64,000 nt of DNA from NCBI RefSeq assembly GCF_014673495.1, contig NZ_CP051006.1, forward strand, positions 2,170,001-2,234,000, in the 5' to 3' direction. The DNA is from Streptomyces griseofuscus (GTDB lineage: Bacteria; Actinomycetota; Actinomycetes; Streptomycetales; Streptomycetaceae). Position numbers and translations under genes: made by a program. Numbering within the stretch: position 1 is the stretch's first letter; each line of letters starts with the position of its first letter. This document shows, piece by piece, positions 16,664-25,765 of the stretch. The notes below the pieces were generated by a model. The model saw nothing but the letters and a program-made list of their open reading frames with translations. It was not told the origin of the DNA and searched no databases.

Positions 16664-17938
16664 ATGGGGACCACGACCGGGTCGTCGAAGGCCGAGGCAC
16701 CGCGGGCCGAGGCGTCCAAGACCGTCGGCACCCCCCTGGAACTCCCCGCGTTCCGGCGGTTCGTGGTGGCGCATCTCATTTCGGTGAGCGGGTCCGCGAT
16801 GGCGCCGCTGGCGCTCGCGTACGCGGTGATCGAGGGGGGCGGCGGGGCCGGGTCACTGGGGGTCGTGCTCGCGGTGAACACCGTCCCCACGATCCTGTTC
16901 CTGCTCATGGGGGGCCTGTTCGCGGATCGTTGGTCGCGCAGCCGGATCCTGTTCGTGGGGAATCTGGTGGCGGCGGGCGCGCAGGGGGTACTGGCCGGCA
17001 CCGTGGCCACGGGTCATGCGACGACGGTGTCGATCGCGGCGTGCGGTTTCGTGTCGGGGACGGCGGCGTCGTTCATCGTGCCGGCCACCCAGGGTGCCGT
17101 CGCGCAGATCGTCCCCGCGGAACACCTCCAGCAGGCCAACGCGCTACTCAGGCTGCCGAGCAACGCGGTGAAGGTGCTGGGCCCGGTCGTCGGCGGCTTC
17201 GTCGTCGCGCTGAGCGGCGCGGCCTGGGCGCTGGCCTGGGACGCCTGCACGTTCGCCGTGGCGGCCGTCCTGCTGCTGGGCCTGCGCCTGGCCGCACCGC
17301 CCGGCTCGGCCGGCGGTGTCCTGGCCGACCTGCGGGCCGGCTGGACGGGGTTTTGGTCGCGTACCTGGCTGTGGACCTACACCGCCGCCGGAACCGTCCT
17401 CGTCGCCGCGTGGCTGGCCGGCTTCCAGCTGCTCGGCCCGCTCGTCGCCGCCCGCCGGTACGCCGGGGCACGCGACTGGGGCCTGGTCCAGGCGGCCTTC
17501 TCCTGCGGGCTGCTGGCGGGGACCCTGGTGTGTCTGCGCTGGAAGCCGTACCGGCTGCTCGCGGTCGCGGTCGTCGCGGGCGGCGGGCTCGCGCTGCCGC
17601 CGGCGGCCATGGCCTGGGGCCTGCCGCTGCCGCTCGTCCTCGTGGCCGCCTTCCTTGCGGGGGTCGGGCTCGATGTCGCGATCGTCGCCTGGACCACCGC
17701 GTTCCAGCAGCATGTGCCCGCGGCGGAGCAGGGCCGTATGAGCGCGTTCAACGGTGTCGGCGAACGGCTCGCCATCCCCCTCGGCTATCTCATCACCGCC
17801 CTCGCGGTGCACGCGTGGAGCAGCCAGGGCGTGCTCCTGGCCTGCGCCGCGCTGATCGTCGCGGCGACCGTGCTCAACCTCTGCGTCCCGGATCTGCACC
17901 GCGTCAACCGCGTCCGTCGGGAAGCCGACCCGGCCTGA
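16664..17938 (+). CDS. MFS transporter
   Basis: The 424-residue membrane protein has about eleven to twelve hydrophobic segments. The motif-A-like loop is GGLFADRWSRSRIL (about residues 84-97), and the layout fits MFS_3 (enterobactin exporter-like) transporters. The hydrophilic N-terminus is Ala/Glu/Lys-rich and lacks a signal. The ATG lies one base after the stop of the Pth2-type gene, so the two may be co-transcribed. Substrate unknown; efflux of a small hydrophobic compound is most likely from the subfamily. Confidence 0.88.
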   Translation: MGTTTGSSKAEAPRAEASKTVGTPLELPAFRRFVVAHLISVSGSAMAPLALAYAVIEGGGGAGSLGVVLAVNTVPTILFLLMGGLFADRWSRSRILFVGNLVAAGAQGVLAGTVATGHATTVSIAACGFVSGTAASFIVPATQGAVAQIVPAEHLQQANALLRLPSNAVKVLGPVVGGFVVALSGAAWALAWDACTFAVAAVLLLGLRLAAPPGSAGGVLADLRAGWTGFWSRTWLWTYTAAGTVLVAAWLAGFQLLGPLVAARRYAGARDWGLVQAAFSCGLLAGTLVCLRWKPYRLLAVAVVAGGGLALPPAAMAWGLPLPLVLVAAFLAGVGLDVAIVAWTTAFQQHVPAAEQGRMSAFNGVGERLAIPLGYLITALAVHAWSSQGVLLACAALIVAATVLNLCVPDLHRVNRVRREADPA

Positions 17939-17964
17939 GGCCCGGCGAGGAGCTTCGCGTGCGG

Positions 17965-18012
17965 CCCGGCCGGAAACCCGGTTCGAAGCCCGGCCAGAAA
18001 CCCGGCGCGAAC
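17965..18012. repeat. Two-copy 24-bp tandem repeat upstream of the MNIO gene
   Basis: Unit 17965-17988 and unit 17989-18012 match at 20 of 24 positions and share the 17-bp core CCCGGCC(G/A)GAAACCCGG. The period is eight codons. In one frame it would read PGRKPGSK PGQKPGAN, but no credible gene contains it. It may be a small slippage expansion or a protein-tail remnant. Confidence 0.6.
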
Positions 18013-18110
18013 CTCAAATGTTGCTCTGAAGGCGGCCGGGAGGGGGTTCGGGGCGGGCCGCCGGGGTCATGTACGACGCGTACGCCGGGGGGCGAGGAGG
18101 GGGACAGGTC

Positions 18111-19436
18111 ATGGGGAGACTGGGGACGGGGATCGGCTGGCGGCCGGAGATCGCCGAGGCCGTGGAGCGGATGCCCGGGATCGACTGGGTGGAGGTGGTG
18201 GCGGAGAACTTCTGCCCCGGCCATCTCCCCGAGTCGCTGGAGCGGTTGCGGGCGCGCGGGGTGACCGTGGTGCCGCACGGTGTCTCCCTCGGGCTCGGCG
18301 GCGCGCAGCGACCGGACGCCGGCCGGCTCACGGCACTCGCCGAACGCGCTCAGGCGCTCGGGTCGCCGCTGGTCACCGAGCACATCGCGTTCGTCCGGGC
18401 GGGTGGCACGCTCACCGCGTCGCCGCTGCTGGAGGCGGGCCATCTGCTGCCCGTGCCACGCACCCGGGACGCGCTCGACGTGCTCTGTGAGAACGTGCGC
18501 ATCGCCCAGGACGCGCTGCCGGTGCCGCTCGCCGTGGAGAACATCGCCGCGCTGTTCTCCTGGCCGGACGAGGAGCTGACCGAGGGGCAGTTCCTGTACG
18601 AGCTGGCCGAGCGGACCGGCGTACGGCTGCTGATCGACGTGGCCAACCTGCACACCAACCACGTCAACCGCGGCGAGGACCCGGCCGAGGCGCTGGCCGG
18701 GCTGCCGCTGGAGGCGATCGCCTACGTCCATGTCGCGGGCGGCGTCGAGCGCGACGGCGTGTGGCACGACAGCCACGCGCACCCGGTGCCGGACGCGGTG
18801 CTCGGCATCCTGGCCGACCTCGCCGCCCGGGCCGCCCCGCCCGGCGTCCTGCTGGAACGCGACGAGAACTTCCCCGAACCGGCCGAGCTGGAGCGGGAGT
18901 TGGCGGCGATCCGGAAGGTGGTGGAGGGCGGCCGACGGGAGGACGTGGAGGTGCGGCCCGTCCCGCCGGTGCGCACGGACCCGGGCGACACCGAGGGCGC
19001 CCGTCAGCGGCTCGGGGTCGCGCAGACCGCCGTACTGTCCTCGCTGGTGGCCAGGACGCCCGTGCCCGAGGGGTTCGACCGGGTACGGCTGGGCGTGCAG
19101 GCGCGGGCGCTCGCGGCGAAGCGGGCGGACGTGGTGGCGAAGGTGGCGCCCGAGCTGCCGGTGCTGCTGGGGGCGTCGTACCGGGAGGCGTTCCTGGAGT
19201 ACGCGCGGGCACGGCCGATGCGTGGCGGGTACCGGCGGGACGCGCTGGACTTCGCCGGGTTCCTGCTGGACGGAGAGCGGACGGACCTCCCGAGGCGGGA
19301 GCTGCGGGAGTGGTGGCTGGACCGCTCCGGCCCGGCGCCACGCGGGCGGGTGGCGCGGGCGGCGCGGAGGGTGCTGCCGGGGCGCGCCCGAAGCACCGCC
19401 CGTACGCGCCTGAGGCACCCCGTCCGCATCGCCTGA
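18111..19436 (+). CDS. DUF692 (MNIO) family iron oxidase fused to a C-terminal partner-like domain
   Basis: MNIO enzymes (MbnB, TglH and relatives) use two or three iron ions to modify cysteine or other residues in peptides. Residues 1-265 form the TIM-barrel, with candidate metal residues His56, Glu90/His91, Glu143/Asn144, Asp176, Asn179, His184, His207, Asp220, His222, His224 and Glu249, all in the expected motifs ([36 protein letters not shown]). Residues about 296-390 form a separate helical domain ([46 protein letters not shown]) resembling the partner proteins usually encoded separately. The tail is Arg-rich. The ATG at 18111 has GGAGGGGG nine bases upstream. I recall this as the SCO6045-like architecture. 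No Cys-rich precursor gene is evident upstream. Confidence 0.87.
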   Translation: MGRLGTGIGWRPEIAEAVERMPGIDWVEVVAENFCPGHLPESLERLRARGVTVVPHGVSLGLGGAQRPDAGRLTALAERAQALGSPLVTEHIAFVRAGGTLTASPLLEAGHLLPVPRTRDALDVLCENVRIAQDALPVPLAVENIAALFSWPDEELTEGQFLYELAERTGVRLLIDVANLHTNHVNRGEDPAEALAGLPLEAIAYVHVAGGVERDGVWHDSHAHPVPDAVLGILADLAARAAPPGVLLERDENFPEPAELERELAAIRKVVEGGRREDVEVRPVPPVRTDPGDTEGARQRLGVAQTAVLSSLVARTPVPEGFDRVRLGVQARALAAKRADVVAKVAPELPVLLGASYREAFLEYARARPMRGGYRRDALDFAGFLLDGERTDLPRRELREWWLDRSGPAPRGRVARAARRVLPGRARSTARTRLRHPVRIA

Positions 19437-19500
19437 AGCGCGCCGTCCGCATGTGAAAATTCCTGGCGGCCGCCCCCTCCGCTGACATACAAAGCACCTC

Positions 19501-20286
19501 ATGTTCTGGCTCCTCCTCCTGCTCCTCGCCTGGGCGTTCACCGGCACGGCCTGCGTTCGTCTCTGTCTCGCGGCGATGCGCGCCGCGGCCACGGACCCGG
19601 GCCCGGACCCCGGAGGAGTGGTCGAAGACCATGATCTGACCCTGTACGAGGCCGCGTTCCTGTCCGGCGGACCCCAGCGCGTCGCCGATGTCACCCTCCT
19701 GTCGATGGCCCGCCAGCGGCGCCTGCACCTCGCCCACACCGGCTGGGCCACCGTCGTCGACCCGCTCGGCCGGGACGAGATCGAGCGGTCCGTCATAGGG
19801 GCGATCGGCCCCGAGGGCCAGTCCCGCATCGCGCCTGTGCGGACCCGCGCCGCCCACACCGACGCCGTCCGGCGCCTCGCCGACCGCCTCGTGCGCAGTG
19901 GCCTCGCCGTCCCGGACGCCGCGGGCCCCACCATCGGCGCGGCCGTGCGCCAGGTCCGCGCCGCCGCGCTCGCCGTGGCGACCCTCGCCGTCGCCGCGCT
20001 GCTGATACCGATCCAGGCCGACACCTCACGGCTGATGGTCGGCCTGTGGTTCCTGCTGCCGTTCACGCTGTCGCTGAGCTGTCTGGCCATCGCCCGCTTC
20101 GAGGTGCACCCGTACTCGCCATGGGCCTCCCCCGCCGGGCAGCGCGTGCTGGGCGCGCTGCTGCGGCGCCGCCCCGGTGACGAGCCGTCGTTCCTCACCT
20201 CCGTCGCGCTGCGCGGCATCCGCGCGATCGGCGAACCGGAGCTGCGCGCGGCCTTCACCCACCGCGACGCGCCACACCGGGAGTAG
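19501..20286 (+). CDS. TIGR04222-like membrane protein
   Basis: The 261-residue protein begins with a hydrophobic segment (FWLLLLLLAWAFTGTACVRLCLAAM). A soluble region with the pattern DLTLYEAAFLSGGPQRVADVTLLSMARQRRLHL, typical of the TIGR04222 domain, follows. Two adjacent membrane helices lie near residues 160-200, then a C-terminal arm. In many family members the domain is followed by a low-complexity Gly/Cys-rich tail; here the protein stops at HRDAPHRE with no Cys-rich tail. It follows the MNIO enzyme by 64 bases on the same strand, and the pairing suggests a joint function. Confidence 0.75.
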   Translation: MFWLLLLLLAWAFTGTACVRLCLAAMRAAATDPGPDPGGVVEDHDLTLYEAAFLSGGPQRVADVTLLSMARQRRLHLAHTGWATVVDPLGRDEIERSVIGAIGPEGQSRIAPVRTRAAHTDAVRRLADRLVRSGLAVPDAAGPTIGAAVRQVRAAALAVATLAVAALLIPIQADTSRLMVGLWFLLPFTLSLSCLAIARFEVHPYSPWASPAGQRVLGALLRRRPGDEPSFLTSVALRGIRAIGEPELRAAFTHRDAPHRE

Positions 20287-20394
20287 GGGGCGCATCGGGG
20301 CACGCACGCCGACACCCGTCGGGCGGTGCTTGCCTTCCCCGGCGGGGGAACGAAACATCCCTGGTGTCCGCCTCGGTGACCGAAGGGATGCTGG

Positions 20395-22029
20395 ATGAAA
20401 GCCGTCGCCCTCTGCTCGGCCGCCGCCTCGCTGCTGCTGACCGCCCTGGCCACCGCCCCGGTGGACGCCACGCCGAGCATCCCCGCCCCGCCGAGCCTCC
20501 CCGGTGTGCCGTTCCCCTCCGGCGCCGCCGAACTCCGCGGCACCATCGTCGCCGCCCTCCGCGCCCGCGCCACCGGCCTGCGCTACGGCACCTGTGACCC
20601 CGCCGAGGTGCCGCCGGTCGCCCACTCCCCCGCCGGACTGCGCTGCGGCACCGTCTCCGTGCCCCTCGACTACGCCCACCCCGACGGCAAGCAGATCGCA
20701 CTCACCGTCAGCCGGACCCCCGCCACCGGGAAGGACGGCAAGCGGACGGTCCCCCGGCAGGGCGCCCTCGTCTACGACCCCGGCGGCCCCGGCGCCTCCG
20801 GCATGTACTTCGCGCTGGCCGGCACCCTGCCCGTCTGGAAGCGGATCGCCGCCGCGTACGACCTGGTCGGCTACGCCCCGCGCGGGGTGGGCCGCTCCGC
20901 GCCGCTGTCCTGCGAGGACCCGAAGCAGTTCGGCAAGGCGCCCACCCCGGCTTCGACGCGGCCCTCGGAGTCGTACAAACGCGAGCGCGTGGCGGAGGCG
21001 AAGGCGTACGCCCGCGGCTGCGCCCGGCGTTCGGGCCCCGGGCTGCGCTTCTACAACTCCCTGAACAACGCGCGGGACCTGGACGTCCTGCGGGCCGCGC
21101 TGGGCGAGGACCGGCTGACGTTCCTGGGCGCGTCGTACGGCACGTACTACGGCTCGCTGTACGCGGCGATGTTCCCCTCCCATGTGCGCCGGATGGTGCT
21201 GGACGCGGCGGTGAACCCGGATCCGGGGCAGATCTGGTACCGCGGCAACCTCGACCAGTCGGCCGCGTTCGAGAAGCGCTGGGCGGACGTGCGGGACTGG
21301 ATCGCCCGGCACGACGCCGTGTACCGGCTCGGCGCCACGCCACAGAAGGTGCAGGGGAGTTACGACACCGCCGCCGCGCGGCTCGCCCTCGGACCGGCGG
21401 GCGGGAAGGTCGGGCCGGGCCAGTTGCAGAACGCGTTCCTGACGGCCGGGTACTACGACTCCGCCTGGCCGAGCCGGGCCGCCGCCCTCTCCGCCTATCT
21501 GCACGGCGACCCGAAACCGCTGGTCGCACTGGCCGCGCCGGACCCCGCGTCGGCGGCCGCGGCGGAGAACGGCACCGCCGTGTACACGGCCGTCGAGTGC
21601 AATGACGCGCCTTGGCCGACGAGTTGGGCGGTGTGGGACCGGGACAACACCCGGCTGGCCCGCATCGCGCCCTTCGAGACCTGGGACAACGCGTGGATGA
21701 ACCTGCCCTGCGCGTACTGGCCCGCGCCCCGGCAGCGGCCCCTGGACGTCCGCACCGCGCCCGGCGCGCTGCCCCCGGTGCTGATCCTGGCGGCCGAACG
21801 GGACGCGGCCGCGCCGTACTCGGGGGCCCTGGAGATGAACCGGCGGCTGGCCGGCTCCCTGCTGGTGACCGAGCGCGGCGCGGGCACGCACGGCATCGGC
21901 GGCGGCCCCAACAAATGCGTCAACGCCTATATGGACGACTATCTGCTGACGGGCCGCCTCCCGGTGCGGAACGCGTCCTGCGCGCCCCGCGCCGAACCCG
22001 TCCCCGGCCGGGGACGGACGGCGGGCTGA
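20395..22029 (+). CDS. Secreted alpha/beta hydrolase, tripeptidyl-aminopeptidase (TAP) family
   Basis: The 544-residue secreted protein has a signal peptide (KAVALCSAAASLLLTALATAPVDA). The hydrolase core contains oxyanion-loop motif YDPGGPGASG, nucleophile elbow GASYGTYYG, and a C-terminal segment VLILAAERDAAAPYSGA with the acid residue, followed by AGTHGIGGG with the catalytic His. Members trim tripeptides from protein N-termini outside the cell. Paired cysteines (TCDP, LRCGT, CNDAP, LPCAYW, NKCV) fit disulfides of an exported enzyme. The ATG follows AGGGATGCTGG, a usable ribosome site. It converges on hemQ with three bases between. Confidence 0.9.
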   Translation: MKAVALCSAAASLLLTALATAPVDATPSIPAPPSLPGVPFPSGAAELRGTIVAALRARATGLRYGTCDPAEVPPVAHSPAGLRCGTVSVPLDYAHPDGKQIALTVSRTPATGKDGKRTVPRQGALVYDPGGPGASGMYFALAGTLPVWKRIAAAYDLVGYAPRGVGRSAPLSCEDPKQFGKAPTPASTRPSESYKRERVAEAKAYARGCARRSGPGLRFYNSLNNARDLDVLRAALGEDRLTFLGASYGTYYGSLYAAMFPSHVRRMVLDAAVNPDPGQIWYRGNLDQSAAFEKRWADVRDWIARHDAVYRLGATPQKVQGSYDTAAARLALGPAGGKVGPGQLQNAFLTAGYYDSAWPSRAAALSAYLHGDPKPLVALAAPDPASAAAAENGTAVYTAVECNDAPWPTSWAVWDRDNTRLARIAPFETWDNAWMNLPCAYWPAPRQRPLDVRTAPGALPPVLILAAERDAAAPYSGALEMNRRLAGSLLVTERGAGTHGIGGGPNKCVNAYMDDYLLTGRLPVRNASCAPRAEPVPGRGRTAG

Positions 22030-22032
22030 GCC

Positions 22033-22764
22033 TTACGCCAGCCCCGCCACCAGGTCCGCCACGTCCTTGCGGCGGCCCGTGTAGAACGGGACCTCCTCGC
22101 GGACGTGCATCCGGGCCTCGGAGCCGCGCAGATGGCGCATGAGGTCGACGATGCGGTACAGGTCGTTCGCCTCGAAGGCGAGGATCCACTCGTAGTCGCC
22201 CAGCGAGAACGAGGCGACCGTGTTGGCGCGCACGTCCGGGTAACCGCGCGCCATCTTGCCGTGGTCGGCGAGCATCCGGCGGCGGTCCTCGTCGGGCAGC
22301 AGGTACCAGTCGTACGAGCGCACGAAGGGGTAGACGCTCACATAGTCGCGGGGCGTCTCGTCGGCGAGGAACGCCGGGATGTGCGAGCGGTTGAACTCGG
22401 CCGGGCGGTGCAGCGCCATGTTGGACCACACCGGCTCCAGCGTGCGGCCCAGCTTGGTGCGGCGGAAGAGGCTGTACGCCTCCTGGAGCTGGTCGCTGGT
22501 CTCCGCGTGCCACCAGATCATCACGTCGGCGTCGGCCCGCATACCGGACAGGTCGTACGTGCCGCGGATCGTCACGTCCTTGGCGGCGAGCTGGTCGAAC
22601 AGCTCCTGGACCTCGTCGGCGTAGCCCGCGCGGTCGGCCGGCAGCACGTCCTTCAGCTTGAAGACCGACCACAGGGTGTAGCGGATGACATCGTTCAGGT
22701 CCTTGGCCAGCTTGCCCTTGTTGGGGATCCTGCCGGACTCGGTGGTGGGGGCGTCGTCACTCAT
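22033..22764 (-). CDS. hemQ: Coproheme decarboxylase HemQ (ChdC), chlorite-dismutase-like fold
   Basis: HemQ removes two carboxylates from coproheme III with peroxide, giving heme b in the coproporphyrin-dependent pathway of Gram-positive bacteria. The 243-residue cytosolic protein has the actinobacterial motifs [14 protein letters not shown] (active-site Tyr region), [18 protein letters not shown] with the proximal heme His, and [17 protein letters not shown]. It lacks a signal peptide, unlike respiratory chlorite dismutases. The stop of hemG lies only about five bases upstream, so hemG-hemQ form an operon on the minus strand. Confidence 0.94.
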   Translation of the reverse strand: MSDDAPTTESGRIPNKGKLAKDLNDVIRYTLWSVFKLKDVLPADRAGYADEVQELFDQLAAKDVTIRGTYDLSGMRADADVMIWWHAETSDQLQEAYSLFRRTKLGRTLEPVWSNMALHRPAEFNRSHIPAFLADETPRDYVSVYPFVRSYDWYLLPDEDRRRMLADHGKMARGYPDVRANTVASFSLGDYEWILAFEANDLYRIVDLMRHLRGSEARMHVREEVPFYTGRRKDVADLVAGLA

Positions 22765-22769
22765 GGTTC

Positions 22770-24224
22770 CTATTCTCCTGCTCCGCCGTGAAGGCTCTGC
22801 ACCGGGTGGGCCGTCAGCTCCTCGACCCCGCGCAGATCACCGGACAGCTGATCGACGGCCGCGTTCGCGCTCGCGACACACGCGGGGATGCCCACGCCGT
22901 CGTACTGCGCGCCGCAGACCGCGAGGCCCGGAAGCTTGGCGATGTGCCCGCGGATCCGGGCCACCCGGCCGTGGTGCCCGACCGGGTACTGCGGCAGTCC
23001 GTCGGTCCAGCGGGTGACCCGGGTCTCGACCGGCGCGGCCTCGATGCCGACGGCCTCGCAAAGGTCGTGCCGGGAGACCTCCACCAGGTCGGCGTCGTCC
23101 CGGCCGAGGACCGCCGTCTCGCCGTACCGCCCCACCGAGGTGCGCAGCACGACCGTGTCCGGGTCCTGCTCGGCGATCCAGCCCCACTTCTGGGAGGCGA
23201 ACGTGGCGGCCTTGATGGTGCGTCCGTCGAACGGCGGCACCAGGAAGCCGCTGCCCTCGGGCAGGGACACCTCGGCGCGCCGGTAGGCGAGGGTGATCAG
23301 GGCCATCGAGGCGTACTCGACGGCGGCCAGTTCGGCGGCGGCCGCCGGGGACTCGGGGCGCAGCAGCCGGGCGGCGGCCGGGGCGGGTACGGCGACCACC
23401 ACGGCGTCGGCGTGCAGTTGCCGCCCGGCCGCGGTGATCCGCCAGCCGCCCGAGGGGTCCCGGCGCAGCTCGGTGACGGCTGCCCCGGTGCGGATCTCGC
23501 CGCCGCGCGCCCGGACGGACTCGGCGACCGCGAGCGGCAGGGTGCCCACGCCGCCCTCGATGCCCATGAACACGGGCCCGGTCTGCTGCGCGGCCGCGGC
23601 CCTGGCCTGGATCTCGCGGACGCCCTCGGTCAGGGAGGCGTGCGCGCGGGCGGCCTGGAAGAGCTGGGGGACGGCGGAGCGCATCGAGATGCGGTACGCG
23701 TCGCCCGCGTACACCCCGCCGAGCAGGGGTTCGACGAGGCGGTCCACGACCTCGCGGCCGAGGCGCGCCGCCACGTACTCCCCCACCGCCACGTCGTCGC
23801 CGACCTCGGTGCGGGGCAGGACGGCGTCCTGTTCGATGCGGGCCAGGCCGTCCTCGGACAGGACACCGGCGAGGGCGGCGGCGGTGCCGGGGACGCCCAT
23901 CACATGGCCCTTGGGCATGGGGCGCAGCGCGCCGCGGGTCCAGATCGCGGCGCTCGCGATCGCCGGGGGCCGGAGCCGGCCGTCGAGGCCGACCTCGCGG
24001 GCGAGGGCCACGGCCTCGGGGCGGCGGGCGAGCATCGACTCGGCGCCGAGGTCGACCCGGACGCCCGCGATCTCGCCGGGCAGCAGCTTGCCGCCGACCC
24101 GCTCGGACGCTTCGAGGACCGTCACCCGCGCGCCGCGCTCCAGCAGCCGGTGGGCGGCGGCCAGACCGGCGACACCGGCTCCGATGACGACGGCGTGCCC
24201 CGAACTCGTACCCGTTGCGCTCAT
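22770..24224 (-). CDS. hemG: Coproporphyrinogen/protoporphyrinogen oxidase HemG (HemY/CgoX type)
   Basis: The flavoenzyme oxidises the porphyrinogen ring; in the pathway implied by hemQ the product is coproporphyrin III. The 484-residue protein starts with the FAD Rossmann motif [27 protein letters not shown] and has [22 protein letters not shown], then the late [11 protein letters not shown] and [14 protein letters not shown] motifs that close the FAD site. The ATG at 24224 follows GAGAGTGGGG. An upstream in-frame start at 24248 is less likely. It is transcribed with hemQ. Confidence 0.93.
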   Translation of the reverse strand: MSATGTSSGHAVVIGAGVAGLAAAHRLLERGARVTVLEASERVGGKLLPGEIAGVRVDLGAESMLARRPEAVALAREVGLDGRLRPPAIASAAIWTRGALRPMPKGHVMGVPGTAAALAGVLSEDGLARIEQDAVLPRTEVGDDVAVGEYVAARLGREVVDRLVEPLLGGVYAGDAYRISMRSAVPQLFQAARAHASLTEGVREIQARAAAAQQTGPVFMGIEGGVGTLPLAVAESVRARGGEIRTGAAVTELRRDPSGGWRITAAGRQLHADAVVVAVPAPAAARLLRPESPAAAAELAAVEYASMALITLAYRRAEVSLPEGSGFLVPPFDGRTIKAATFASQKWGWIAEQDPDTVVLRTSVGRYGETAVLGRDDADLVEVSRHDLCEAVGIEAAPVETRVTRWTDGLPQYPVGHHGRVARIRGHIAKLPGLAVCGAQYDGVGIPACVASANAAVDQLSGDLRGVEELTAHPVQSLHGGAGE

Positions 24225-24303
24225 GGTCCCCACTCTCTCAGACCCCACTGACAGCGCTGATAGGGCCGTAGGTCCCGCGCGCCGCGTCGCGACCCGGACC
24301 CTC

Positions 24304-24309
24304 TAGCGT
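24304..24309 (+). promoter_or_regulatory. -10 box for the flavoprotein gene at 24316 (leaderless)
   Basis: TAGCGT ends six bases before the ATG at 24316, and no ribosome site is present. It is divergent from hemG, so this 90-base gap holds both promoters. Confidence 0.45.
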
Positions 24310-24315
24310 GTCCTC

Positions 24316-25701
24316 ATGAGCATGCATCAGGGGCGGGAGCGGCTGGTCGTCGTCGGCGGGGACGCGGCGGGCATGTCGGCGGCGTCGCAGGCGCGGCGGC
24401 TGAAGGGGCCGGAGGAGCTGGAGATCGTGGCGTTCGAGCGCGGTCACTTCACCTCGTTCTCGGCGTGCGGCATCCCCTACTGGGTGGGCGGCGCGGTCCC
24501 CGAGCGGGACGACCTGATCGCCCGCACGCCCGAGGAGCACCGCGCCCGGGACATCGACCTGCGGCTGCGTACCGAGGTCACCGAGCTCGACGTGGCGGGG
24601 CGACGGGTACGCGCGCGGGACGTGGAGTCCGGCGCCGAGTCCTGGACGTCGTACGACAAGCTGGTGATCGCCACGGGGGCCCGGCCGGTCCGCCCGGAGC
24701 TGCCCGGCGCGGACGCCCCCGGGGTGCACGGCGTGCAGACCCTGGACGACGGGCAGGCGCTGATCGACACGCTGACCCGGGCGAAGGGCCGCCGCGCGGT
24801 GGTCGTGGGCGCCGGATACATCGGCGTGGAGATGGCCGAGGCGCTGATCGACCGTGGCTTCGAGGTGACGGTCGTCAACCGCGGCGAGCAGCCCATGTCC
24901 ACCCTCGATGCGGACATGGGCCGCCTGGTGCACCGCGCCATGGAGGGCCTCGGCATCACCATGGTGAACGGCACCGAGGTCACCGAGATCCTCACCGGCG
25001 AGGACGGCCGGGTCCGCGCGGTGGCCACCCGGCACGCCGAGTACCCGGCCGACGTGGTGGTCCTCGGTATCGGCGTCCTTCCCGAGACCGCCCTCGCGCG
25101 CGCCGCCGGGCTGCCGCTGGGCGCCCATGGCGGGCTGCTCACCGACCTGGCCATGCGGGTGCGCGGCCACGACAACATCTGGGCGGGCGGCGACTGTGTG
25201 GAGGTGCTGAACCTGGTCTCGGGGCAGGAGCAGTACGTCCCGCTGGGCACCCACGCCAACAAGCACGGCCAGGTCATCGGCACCAACGCGGGCGGCGGCT
25301 ACGCGACCTTCCCGGGTGTGGTCGGTACGGCGGTCAGCAAGGTCTGCGACCTGGAGATCGCCCGCACCGGTCTGCGCGAGAAGGACGCGCGCCGGGTGGG
25401 CCTGGAGTTCGAGGCGGTCACCATCGAGTCCACCAGCCGGGCCGGCTACTACCCGGGTGCCTCCCCGATGACCGTCAAGATGCTCGCCGAGCGCCGCACC
25501 GGGCGGCTCCTCGGTGTGCAGATCGTGGGGCGGGAGGGCGCGGCCAAGCGGGTGGACATCGCGGCGGTGGCGCTGACCGCGCGGCTGACGGTGGAGCAGA
25601 TGACCGCCCTGGACCTCGGCTACGCGCCGCCGTTCTCGCCGGTGTGGGACCCGGTCCTGGTGGCCGCGCGCAAGGCGGCACGGAAGGTGCGCGAAAGCTG
25701 A
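24316..25701 (+). CDS. FAD-dependent pyridine nucleotide-disulfide oxidoreductase (CoA-disulfide reductase-like)
   Basis: The 461-residue enzyme is related to CoA-disulfide reductase and NADH oxidase. The N-terminal FAD motif is VVVGGDAAGMSAASQARRL. A single redox cysteine lies in SACGIPYWVGG (Cys51), the position used for the Cys-SSCoA or sulfenic acid intermediate. A second Rossmann motif (VVGAGYIGVEMAEALI) binds NAD(P)H, and GGDCVEVLNLV is the late FAD motif. The C-terminal dimerisation domain ends with PPFSPVWDPVL. Low-molecular-weight thiol or peroxide recycling is likely, but the substrate is unproven. It is divergent from hemG. Confidence 0.9.
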   Translation: MSMHQGRERLVVVGGDAAGMSAASQARRLKGPEELEIVAFERGHFTSFSACGIPYWVGGAVPERDDLIARTPEEHRARDIDLRLRTEVTELDVAGRRVRARDVESGAESWTSYDKLVIATGARPVRPELPGADAPGVHGVQTLDDGQALIDTLTRAKGRRAVVVGAGYIGVEMAEALIDRGFEVTVVNRGEQPMSTLDADMGRLVHRAMEGLGITMVNGTEVTEILTGEDGRVRAVATRHAEYPADVVVLGIGVLPETALARAAGLPLGAHGGLLTDLAMRVRGHDNIWAGGDCVEVLNLVSGQEQYVPLGTHANKHGQVIGTNAGGGYATFPGVVGTAVSKVCDLEIARTGLREKDARRVGLEFEAVTIESTSRAGYYPGASPMTVKMLAERRTGRLLGVQIVGREGAAKRVDIAAVALTARLTVEQMTALDLGYAPPFSPVWDPVLVAARKAARKVRES

Positions 25702-25765
25702 CCGGCGCGCGACCGTTCGGCGGGAGCGGTCGATTGACCGCGGGCTCGCCGGGCACTACTCCTTC

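Noticed and set aside
17939-18110. RiPP precursor peptide gene before the MNIO enzyme
   Set aside because: No short frame with repeated Cys or a leader and ribosome site was found; the region holds a 24-bp repeat.
22033-22764. Respiratory chlorite dismutase
   Set aside because: No signal peptide, directly linked to hemG, and carries the actinobacterial HemQ motifs, so coproheme decarboxylase is preferred.
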